A stretch of DNA of 27,890 nt from an uncultured Muribaculaceae bacterium (lineage in GTDB: Bacteria; Bacteroidota; Bacteroidia; Bacteroidales; Muribaculaceae), in the NCBI GenBank assembly GCA_910584125.1, contig CAJTXU010000034.1, positions 1-27,890 on the forward strand, in the 5' to 3' direction. Shown piece by piece: positions 1-5,854 of the stretch; position 1 is the stretch's first letter, and the number at the start of each line of letters is the position of its first letter. The notes below the pieces were generated by a model, which did not search any database, was not told where the DNA came from, and was given only the letters and a program-made list of their open reading frames with translations. Position numbers and translations under genes: made by a program.

Positions 1-53
<53 letters not shown>

Positions 54-275
54 TGTTATATATATATTTTCTATATATTCAGTTTTGATTTTGTCGGACT
101 CGGATTCCTTGAATCGTTCGTAGATTGACGGGACTTTCTTTTGTTTGTCCCTGTACTCTCTAAAACAACTTTCGCTGCTTTGTCTTGTAGCAAAATTTCA
201 ATGTTCTCTTGCATCCCGGAGGTCGCTTTCCCGCTTGCCTTGCGGCTCGCTTGCGGCGTTGTCGTTTCCGTTTTG
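54..275 (-). other. rRNA operon leader (transcribed spacer upstream of 16S)
   Basis: This stretch lies between the predicted rRNA promoter (281-313) and the 16S gene and should be transcribed leftward as the 5' leader of the operon. The part next to 16S (about 56-80) is very AT-rich. I looked for a classical boxA antitermination element and did not find a convincing one. Open frames of 60-80 codons on both strands here have no recognisable content and are rejected as genes. Confidence 0.6.
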
Positions 276-280
276 CGAGT

Positions 281-313
281 GCAAAGTTATAACAAATTTC
301 AGCGCTGTGCAAA
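281..313 (-). promoter_or_regulatory. Bacteroidota-type promoter of the rRNA operon
   Basis: On the minus strand a TTTG (-33 element, positions 313-310) is followed after exactly 20 nt by TAACTTTG (-7 element TAnnTTTG, positions 289-282). This matches the known housekeeping sigma consensus of Bacteroides and relatives exactly. Transcription would start near 275 and run into the 16S gene. The region upstream (314-430) is AT-rich, as expected for strong rRNA promoters. Between 314 and 500 I see no gene. Confidence 0.8.
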
Positions 314-500
314 TTTTGTTCACACGAAAATCGAAAATCGCCAGCTTTATCCATCCATCTTGTTGATATTCAAGCTGATTAATAAATGTTAAAATCTGTG
401 TTCGAATGTTAAGACAAAAATTGAAAATCGGCGGTTTCCGGGGGATACGAGCCTCAGGCTCGCACCACGCAACCTAAAACGGAACCGATTCGCGCCGAGG

Positions 501-741
501 AACAGGGATAGAAACCGGGGAAGAGGGACAGAAACAGAAGAAGAGGAATAGAAACCAAGGAAGAGAGACATAGACCGGGAAGGGAGATACAAACCGAGGA
601 AGAGGAATAGAAACCAAGGAAGAGAGACATAGACCGGGAAGGGAGATACAAACCGAGGAAGAGGAATAGAAACCAAGGAAGAGAGACATAGACCGGGAAG
701 GGAGATACAAACCGAGGAAGAGGAATAGAAGAGGAATAGAA
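501..741. repeat. purine-rich nested tandem repeat: 20-bp degenerate units in a 59-bp higher-order unit
   Basis: Three identical 59-bp copies occupy 541-599, 600-658 and 659-717, followed by a partial copy from 718. Each copy divides into sub-units of 20, 20 and 19 bp (for example AAGAGGAATAGAAACCAAGG at 541-560), all variants of the same purine-rich motif. Two further degenerate 20-bp units precede the array (501-520 and 521-540). At the right edge an 11-bp piece, GAGGAATAGAA, is itself duplicated (720-741). The plus strand is almost all A and G. Because 59 is not a multiple of three and the minus strand has no stops, all three minus frames stay open; this is not evidence of a gene. Confidence 0.93.
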
Positions 742-785
742 GAGCGAAACAATGCAAAAATAAAAAATGGAGATGAAATGACGAA

Positions 786-824
786 AAACCAACGCACGCC
801 CGAGGGGAGGGCGCGCGTTGGTTT
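786..824 (-). terminator. strong rho-independent terminator after the small membrane protein gene
   Basis: Positions 786-801 pair with 809-824 through 16 positions with one mismatch (796/814) around a 7-nt loop. The stem lies 12 bp past the stop codon of the leftward gene that ends at 837. T-rich sequence follows on both sides, so it could act in both directions. Confidence 0.85.
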
Positions 825-836
825 CATTTTCTTTTA

Positions 837-1343
837 TCAGGGACGGGGACGGTGCGAACGGAGGTCGTTGACGAGCATCAGCAACTCGTCGCGCACGTCG
901 GGCGGCAACTCAAGGTGTCGCTGAGTCACGCTCCGGGCCCAGCCAGGCACGTCCTCGGGGCGCAGCGTCATCAGTACGTCGCGGAACTCTTCGGTCTCCT
1001 CGGGGGTGTAGCTGTGCGGGTCGCGACCGATGAAGCGGTCGAGCTCCTCGTCGTCATAATATATGATCTCGTCGGAAATCGGCGACAACGTGTCTTTCTC
1101 GCATACGAGATGCATCCCGCAGCATTCGCCCGTCTGGCCGTCGGCCACGTCAGCACCATCGGCGTCATGAGACCCTTCGGCCATGTCAGCACCATCGGCC
1201 GCCTGCGCAGCGGCGCCAACATCTGAGCGTCGCTGCCCCGCATTGGCGTCGGATCCATGCCGGCGACGCCAGCGGAGTTCTCCTATATATAGGACTGTGC
1301 CCACGACTATCATGAACACACATATCCAAAATGCTCCTACCAT
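837..1343 (-). CDS. small single-pass membrane protein, conserved Bacteroidales family of unknown function
   Basis: This 168-residue protein starts with one membrane segment (about residues 3-22) followed by an Arg-rich stop-transfer patch (RWRRRHG). A low-complexity Ala/Asp/Gly linker (about 33-70) leads to a conserved-looking cytosolic domain with GECCGMHLVCEKD, then EIIYYDDEELDRFIGRD and EEFRDVLMTL. From memory, relatives in Bacteroidales carry the same CCG...CEKD and YYDDEELD motifs and are often auto-labelled phospholipase; I see no catalytic motif that would justify that. The start lies 30 nt downstream of the YeiH-family gene on the same strand, so the two are probably co-transcribed, with the terminator at 786-824 ending the unit. 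The closely spaced Cys residues could bind metal or form disulfides; that is inference. Confidence 0.85.
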   Translation of the reverse strand: MVGAFWICVFMIVVGTVLYIGELRWRRRHGSDANAGQRRSDVGAAAQAADGADMAEGSHDADGADVADGQTGECCGMHLVCEKDTLSPISDEIIYYDDEELDRFIGRDPHSYTPEETEEFRDVLMTLRPEDVPGWARSVTQRHLELPPDVRDELLMLVNDLRSHRPRP

Positions 1344-1373
1344 AAAAAGTGATAAGCAAAAAGTAATACGGGG

Positions 1374-2405
1374 TCATGAAAAGACCGGCACGAGATATTT
1401 AGCCATGATGTAGCCGCCCGCCATAAGCCATATGAACAGGCAGAACGCGAGCACAAATGGTTTCGCACCGGCCTTCTTGAACTTCTCGAAACTCGTTTCT
1501 GCACCGAGGGCCGCCATGGCCATCGTCAAAAGGAACGTGTCGAATTCATTTATCCACGTCACCACCGGGCCGGGCAGCAGACCGAGCGAATTGAACCCGA
1601 TTACCGCCAGAAAACCGAACGCGAACCAGGGCACCGCGACCTTGCGACGTCCGCCCGCGACTGACTGCGACTTCGCCTTGGAGGCCACCCACCAGCCGAG
1701 AATCAGCAGCACCGGCACGAGCAGCATCACGCGTATCATCTTGACAATGATGGATATGCCGGCGATATCGTCGCCCATCGCATTGCCCGCGCCCACGGCG
1801 TGCGCCACCTCATGGAGCGTAGACCCGGCGAAGATGCCCATCTGCGTCTGGTCGAGGCCGAGCATCCCCGAGCGGTATGCCATAGGATAAAGGAACATGG
1901 CTATCGTGCCGAATATCACCACCGTAGCCACGGCCACCGCCGTCTTGTAGGGCTTCGTGCTTAGCGTAGCCTCGGCACCAAGCACGGCGGCCGCGCCGCA
2001 TATGCCGCTGCCGATCGAGGTCAGGAGCGCGATGTCGCGGTCCATCTTAAGCAGCCGTCCGATCCACACGCCGCCGAGTATCGTCACCGCCACGATCACC
2101 AGGTCGACCGTGATGCCCGCCAGACCCACGGCCGCGACATCCTGGAAAGTCAGTCTGAAGCCATAGAGGATGATGCCCAGACGCAACACACGCTTCGAGC
2201 AATACTGGATTCCGGGCGTCCACGTCTCCGGCAGATGCGAACGCAACGAATTGGCATAGACCATACCGAGTATGATGCCTATGATAAGAGGAGAAAACGA
2301 GATATCGCGCAGAAACTGAGCCTGCCCGATAAAAAACGCGGCGCACGCGAACAGCGCCATGAACAGGATGCCGTGATAGATTCCGGCCTTTTTCATATTT
2401 GACAT
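1374..2405 (-). CDS. yeiH: YeiH family putative sulfate exporter
   Basis: A 343-residue polytopic inner-membrane protein with about 10 hydrophobic segments. It matches the YeiH/PF03601 family (long known as a conserved hypothetical family, annotated putative sulfate exporter). Family-like blocks are GIILGMVYANSLR, RLGIILYGFRLTFQDV, SIGSGICGAAAVLGAE and STLHEVAHAVGAGNAMGD. Length is normal for the family. Transport of sulfate is a family annotation, not something the sequence proves. The start at 2405 (MSNMKK) lies 35 nt downstream of a good -7 element; a second Met three codons later is also possible. It heads a likely two-gene unit with the small membrane protein. No LysR-type regulator, often found next to yeiH elsewhere, is present. 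Confidence 0.9.
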   Translation of the reverse strand: MSNMKKAGIYHGILFMALFACAAFFIGQAQFLRDISFSPLIIGIILGMVYANSLRSHLPETWTPGIQYCSKRVLRLGIILYGFRLTFQDVAAVGLAGITVDLVIVAVTILGGVWIGRLLKMDRDIALLTSIGSGICGAAAVLGAEATLSTKPYKTAVAVATVVIFGTIAMFLYPMAYRSGMLGLDQTQMGIFAGSTLHEVAHAVGAGNAMGDDIAGISIIVKMIRVMLLVPVLLILGWWVASKAKSQSVAGGRRKVAVPWFAFGFLAVIGFNSLGLLPGPVVTWINEFDTFLLTMAMAALGAETSFEKFKKAGAKPFVLAFCLFIWLMAGGYIMAKYLVPVFS

Positions 2406-2440
2406 TTCTTCAATCGATTGTTAGTAAATTCAATTCACTG

Positions 2441-2471
2441 CAAATTTAATCCTAATTATCCGAACGACAAA
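2441..2471 (-). promoter_or_regulatory. promoter of the YeiH-family unit
   Basis: On the minus strand TTTG (2471-2468) is followed after 19 nt by TAAATTTG (2448-2441), a full match to the Bacteroidota -33/-7 consensus. It lies 36 nt before the start codon at 2405. The gene-free stretch 2406-2724 holds this promoter, the divergent one at 2561-2592 and an 11-bp direct repeat at 2480-2508; I see nothing else in it. Confidence 0.75.
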
Positions 2472-2560
2472 AAAATGGCCGCCGAAATCGCCGCGAACGC
2501 CGAAATCGGGATCGCGGAGTGTTAATTTTACTTATAAAACAACAAACGCGCCGCGCAGTC

Positions 2561-2592
2561 TTTGCCGACGGCAGATTTTTTTGTTAATTTTG
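2561..2592 (+). promoter_or_regulatory. promoter of the CotH-like gene
   Basis: TTTG at 2561-2564, 20 nt, then TAATTTTG at 2585-2592: a full match to the Bacteroidota consensus. Transcription would begin near 2600, leaving a leader of about 125 nt. This supports translation from 2725 and excludes the in-frame ATG at 2581, which lies inside the promoter. Confidence 0.78.
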
Positions 2593-2724
2593 CACTTTAA
2601 AATAAAGACGGCGAGAAACTCTCCGGCATCCAGCGCAAGGGGGACGCCGACATGGCGCGCACACCGTGACGCCCGACATCAATTGCACATATATAACCTT
2701 AACAATAAATTCAAACCTCAGATC

Positions 2725-4647
2725 ATGTTTAAAAAGCTACTTCTCGGTCTTATCGTGGCATCGGGCTGCGCGCTCACCACATACGCCCAGACGGCCGACG
2801 AACGCGACAACGACAACAGGCTCGTGATGTACGTCCGCGGCGATATGACCAACGGCTGGAGCTGTCAGGACAACTACCGGTTCACGCGCACTGGCGACAC
2901 CTACACCATCACACTCCCCACGCTCGACGGAGAGTTCAAGATCAGTTCGAGCGAATGGAACTTCAACTACGGCGCCCCCAGTCCGGAAAGGCTCACCGTC
3001 GACGACGCCTGCCTCATCGAGAGCGCGGCCAACGGCGGCAACCTGGTCGCCACGGGCCTGACCGACGTCACCATCCGCTTCGAGATGGGCGAGGAATTCA
3101 AAACGCTCAACTACGTATACATCAGCGCCAACGGCCACGAGGCCCCCGAAGCCCCCGGCGTCATGGGCCTCTCGGGCACGCTGCCCGTGCTCTACATCAA
3201 CGTCTTCGAGGAGGACGGCGTGACCTACGACAACGAAATCATAGACCGCAACCTCGACCACAAGAACTATTTCGCCGGCCAGTACTGGCTGGACCTCAAC
3301 GGCTGCGCATGGCTCGAAGAGCTCGGCGCCGAGTCGATCGGCAGCAAGGACGCTCCCCTGCCCCTTGAGATCAAGGCCCGAGGCAACTACACGCGCAAAG
3401 CCTTCGCCAAGAAACCCTTCAAGCTCAAGCTCGGTCAGAAGCAGAAGATGCTCGGCCTCTCCAAGAGCAAGCATTTCGCCCTGCTCGCTCACGCCGACGA
3501 CAATTACGGCTACCTGCGCAACTTCACCGGCTTCAACCTCGGCCGCCGCATCGGCCTCCCCTGGACGCCCTGGCAGCAGCCCGTCGAGGTCGTGATCAAC
3601 GGCGACTACCGCGGCCTCTACTTCCTCACCGAGAGCATCCGCATCGAGCCCGACCGCATCAACATCACCGAACTCGACGACAACGTCAGCGAAGCCGCGC
3701 TCGTCTCCGGCGGCTACCTCATCGAGCTCGACAACTATGACGAGGAGAACCAGACCCAGATGCCCGAGCATACATGCGTCCCCGGCCATTACCTCGACAT
3801 GCTGCGCGTCACATGGGACACCCCCGAGGTATACTCCGACGTGCAGAAGCGGTTCATCACCGACCAATTCTCGGCCATGAACGATTTCGTCGGCCAGAAC
3901 TCAGACGAACTCTGGAAATACATGGACCTCGACGACGCGGCCCGCTACTACTTGGTGGAGGAAATAATGTCGCACACCGAGTCCTACCACGGCTCGACCT
4001 ACCTCTTCCGCGACCGCGGCGAGGGCCAGAAATGGCACTTCTCCCCTCTCTGGGACTTCGGCAACGGCTTCAACGGCGACACCGACAACTTCTTCTACAA
4101 CTGCGACCCGTTCGGCAACACCTGGATTCCGTCGATCCGCGAGAACGAGACCTTCAACGACAAGGTGCGCCAGACATGGATATGGTTCATGAACACCGGC
4201 TATGACGGCATCGTCGAAGACATTGACCAGTATGTCAGCCACATCGCCGACGCCGCCAAGGCCGACCACCGCCGCTGGGCGAGCGCGCCCGTGCCCGACA
4301 ACGACATGGGTCAGGTCGTGACCGACAACAGCGACATGCAGTCGCGCCGCCAGGCGGCCGTTGACCGTCTCGCCGCCAAGACCGAATGGCTCAAGTCGCA
4401 GTTCGGCGACTACACCACGGCCGGCCAGGTGTCGGAGCCCGCTCGCGACACAACTCCCGCCGCTCCGCTGCCCGACTACGCCAAGGGCGACCCCAACAGC
4501 ATCCAGGGCATTGACACCGACGCCATCCCCGCCGACGGCGAAGTGACGTTCTTCAATCTTCAGGGCATGAAGGTCGCCGCTCCCGTCAAGGGCCAGACCT
4601 ACATCATGGTGCGCGGTGGCAAGAGCATGAAATTCATAGCACGCTGA
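2725..4647 (+). CDS. secreted CotH kinase family protein with N-terminal beta-sandwich and C-terminal sorting-like tail
   Basis: 640 residues from the ATG at 2725. An upstream in-frame ATG at 2581 is rejected because it falls in the promoter and adds a non-signal-like extension. A signal peptide (MFKKLLLGLIVASGCALTTYA, then QT) comes first. Residues about 30-140 resemble the starch-binding-like beta domains of SusE/SusF-type proteins (LVMYVRGDMTNGW, DGEFKISSSEWNFNYG). Residues about 155-520 carry CotH-family blocks: KARGNYTRKAFAKKPFKLKL, DYRGLYFLTESIRIEPDRIN, GGYLIELDNYDEE and WHFSPLWDFGNGF. CotH proteins are atypical kinases that phosphorylate secreted proteins; activity here is untested and the D-rich metal motif is not classical. 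The C-terminus (NLQGMKVAAPVKG, then a Gly/Lys-rich strand) looks like a type IX-type tail. The gene is monocistronic and ends in a strong terminator. Confidence 0.88.
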   Translation: MFKKLLLGLIVASGCALTTYAQTADERDNDNRLVMYVRGDMTNGWSCQDNYRFTRTGDTYTITLPTLDGEFKISSSEWNFNYGAPSPERLTVDDACLIESAANGGNLVATGLTDVTIRFEMGEEFKTLNYVYISANGHEAPEAPGVMGLSGTLPVLYINVFEEDGVTYDNEIIDRNLDHKNYFAGQYWLDLNGCAWLEELGAESIGSKDAPLPLEIKARGNYTRKAFAKKPFKLKLGQKQKMLGLSKSKHFALLAHADDNYGYLRNFTGFNLGRRIGLPWTPWQQPVEVVINGDYRGLYFLTESIRIEPDRINITELDDNVSEAALVSGGYLIELDNYDEENQTQMPEHTCVPGHYLDMLRVTWDTPEVYSDVQKRFITDQFSAMNDFVGQNSDELWKYMDLDDAARYYLVEEIMSHTESYHGSTYLFRDRGEGQKWHFSPLWDFGNGFNGDTDNFFYNCDPFGNTWIPSIRENETFNDKVRQTWIWFMNTGYDGIVEDIDQYVSHIADAAKADHRRWASAPVPDNDMGQVVTDNSDMQSRRQAAVDRLAAKTEWLKSQFGDYTTAGQVSEPARDTTPAAPLPDYAKGDPNSIQGIDTDAIPADGEVTFFNLQGMKVAAPVKGQTYIMVRGGKSMKFIAR

Positions 4648-4671
4648 CAGCACACCAAGCAACTATCAACC

Positions 4672-4705
4672 GAAAGGGCGCCGGTCACATGACCGGCGCC
4701 CTTTC
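4672..4705. terminator. bidirectional rho-independent terminator between convergent genes
   Basis: A perfect 16-bp stem (4672-4687 with 4690-4705) closes a CA loop; the arms include GGGCGCCGGTCA and TGACCGGCGCCC. A T-rich run follows on the plus strand (4707-4717). It serves the CotH-like gene and the convergent gene ending at 4725. Confidence 0.92.
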
Positions 4706-4724
4706 CGTCTTTTCTTGCCTGACC

Positions 4725-5474
4725 TCAGAGGGCCACCTTCGCGGCCCGGCCGCCGACACGGCGGATATACACGCCGCGTCCCGGTTCGGCGACACGGACG
4801 CCCTGCAGCGTATACCACTCAGGCTCAGCGCCGTCGCAGTCGTCGGTCACGGTCTCGACGCCGTTCCACGTCATGTCGTAGAACTTCAGTCGGTCGAGCT
4901 TGAACCAACAGTCCTTCTGGCCCCCCTCGAGGAAATCGACCTCTATCCTGTAATACATCCCAGGGGCCGGAGCGTCGATATCGAACACGAACGGATCGAC
5001 GGCGTTCACGGGCACAGTCTGGTTCGCATACACCTTCGCCCCGGAAAAGTCGGCGTTGGGCGACATCAGCAGGCGCACCGCCCGCAGCTTCGAGATGTTC
5101 AGATCGTAATCGAAGATGGTCTCCTCGACCACCACCCTCTTGACGCCGCGCTCCAACGGAGCCGTCGACCCGAGCGTCGCCACGTAGTCGAGCGTCCTGA
5201 TGCCCGTCGACAGTCGCCCGTTGACGAACTGGAACGCATGCGTCTTCCACGTGACGCCCATGATGGGCACCTTCGACTCCATGTCGACGTTCCACTTGCT
5301 GTTGTCGGGCCAGCACTCGTCGTTCATCTCGAACTTATCGGTAAAATCGGCATACTGGCCCCGCGCCTCATGCACGCCGGCGAGCCCCGCCATTAAGAGC
5401 GCGACAGCCGCCACCGCGACCGTACGCATCAAATTTCCTCCCCGTCCTCCTACGGAAACCGCCCTTTTCATCAT
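4725..5474 (-). CDS. secreted protein of unknown function with C-terminal sorting-like tail
   Basis: 249 residues. The hydrophobic core of a signal peptide (VAVAAVALLMAGLAG) is followed by a plausible cleavage site near EARGQ. Translation may start at 5474 (MMKRAVS) or at 5429 (MRTVAV); the second gives a more compact signal peptide, and I keep the longer one with reservation. The body (about 40-215) is rich in beta-type sequence with aromatic residues (DFTDKFEMNDECWPDNSKWN, YYRIEVDFLEGGQKDCWFKL) and I do not recognise the fold; a galactose-binding-like sandwich is possible but unproven. The last 33 residues (WYTLQGVRVAEPGRGVYIRR, then GGRAAK) match in pattern the tail of the neighbouring CotH-like protein, so both probably use the same export or anchoring route. 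Confidence 0.8.
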   Translation of the reverse strand: MMKRAVSVGGRGGNLMRTVAVAAVALLMAGLAGVHEARGQYADFTDKFEMNDECWPDNSKWNVDMESKVPIMGVTWKTHAFQFVNGRLSTGIRTLDYVATLGSTAPLERGVKRVVVEETIFDYDLNISKLRAVRLLMSPNADFSGAKVYANQTVPVNAVDPFVFDIDAPAPGMYYRIEVDFLEGGQKDCWFKLDRLKFYDMTWNGVETVTDDCDGAEPEWYTLQGVRVAEPGRGVYIRRVGGRAAKVAL

Positions 5475-5485
5475 GAATGTCTGAA

Positions 5486-5518
5486 ATTTTGGTTAATAAT
5501 CGCTAAATTAACCAAAAT
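5486..5518. promoter_or_regulatory. 12-bp perfect inverted repeat upstream of the secreted protein gene
   Basis: ATTTTGGTTAAT (5486-5497) and ATTAACCAAAAT (5507-5518) form a perfect 12-bp inverted repeat with a 9-nt spacer. It begins 12 bp upstream of the start codon at 5474. There is no T-tract typical of a terminator, so an operator for a dimeric regulator is plausible. No clear TAnnTTTG element accompanies it. Confidence 0.5.
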
Positions 5519-5564
5519 AAGTCGAATACGAAAATAAAACGCCGAAAAAGCGAGAAAAAAAATA

Positions 5565-5593
5565 AAGGCCCGGCAGCATCGCTGCAAGGCCTT
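5565..5593 (-). terminator. terminator of tRNA-Pro
   Basis: On the minus strand AAGGCC and GGCCTT enclose an inner GCAGC/GCTGC stem with a GAT loop; two mispaired or wobble positions lie between them. A nearly unbroken T-run follows (5562-5555). It starts about 10 nt after the tRNA 3' end. Confidence 0.85.
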
Positions 5594-5602
5594 GTCTGAA
5601 AG

Positions 5603-5676
5603 TCGGGGTGAGGCGACTCGAACGCCCGACCTCTACGTCCCGAACGTAGCGCGCTAACCAACTGTGCTACACCCCG
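5603..5676 (-). tRNA. tRNA-Pro (anticodon CGG)
   Basis: The minus strand folds into a complete 74-nt cloverleaf. The acceptor is CGGGGTG paired with CACCCCG, the D-arm contains AGTTGGTTA, the anticodon stem CTACG/CGTAG carries loop TTCGGGA (anticodon CGG), and the T-loop is TTCGAGT. The discriminator base is A. The 3' CCA is not encoded. It is a single tRNA with its own promoter and terminator. Confidence 0.97.
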
Positions 5677-5692
5677 ATTTCGTTTGCGACTG

Positions 5693-5725
5693 CAAAGTTA
5701 GCAATTTTTTTTGAATTTACAGCAA
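5693..5725 (-). promoter_or_regulatory. probable promoter of tRNA-Pro
   Basis: The minus strand has a perfect -7 element TAACTTTG (5700-5693), 17 nt ahead of the tRNA. A -33 element is weak: only TTG at 5725-5723, with a spacer of 22 nt. Confidence 0.55.
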
Positions 5726-5854
5726 CAACAGCCCTATTTTTTGTGATTTTTTACGACAAATCGCCCCAAAGGCACCTGAGGCCGCCATATTCCGGGGAAA
5801 AGCGCGGGCATATGGCCCTCGATAATTGTTATAATGACAGATTCCACATAAGCC

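Noticed and set aside
141..392. Short open frames in the rRNA leader and promoter region
   Set aside because: They overlap the rRNA promoter and transcribed leader and show no protein-like features.
389..827. Three long minus-strand open frames giving Leu/Ser/Pro-rich repeat peptides
   Set aside because: They are one 59-bp tandem repeat read in three frames; all minus frames are open because the strand is pyrimidine-rich. No start context, conserved domain or frame preference.
837..1343. Phospholipase annotation for the small membrane protein
   Set aside because: No lipase or HKD-type catalytic motif is visible; the label seems inherited from automated annotation.
2581..2724. Upstream in-frame ATG of the CotH-like gene
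   Set aside because: It lies inside the -7 promoter element and would put 48 non-signal residues ahead of a clear signal peptide.
2737..3867. Long antisense open frame (376 codons) against the CotH-like gene
   Set aside because: Shadow frame produced by high GC at third positions; composition is low-complexity Val/Gly/Asp/Glu/Leu with no recognisable domain. The same applies to the long antisense frames at 6128-7504, 7808-8917, 12823-14091, 14235-15623, 17835-19067 and 20987-22426.
5784..5823. GCCATAT/ATATGGC inverted pair upstream of the AsmA gene
   Set aside because: Only 7 bp with a long loop and no T-run; too weak to call a terminator or operator.
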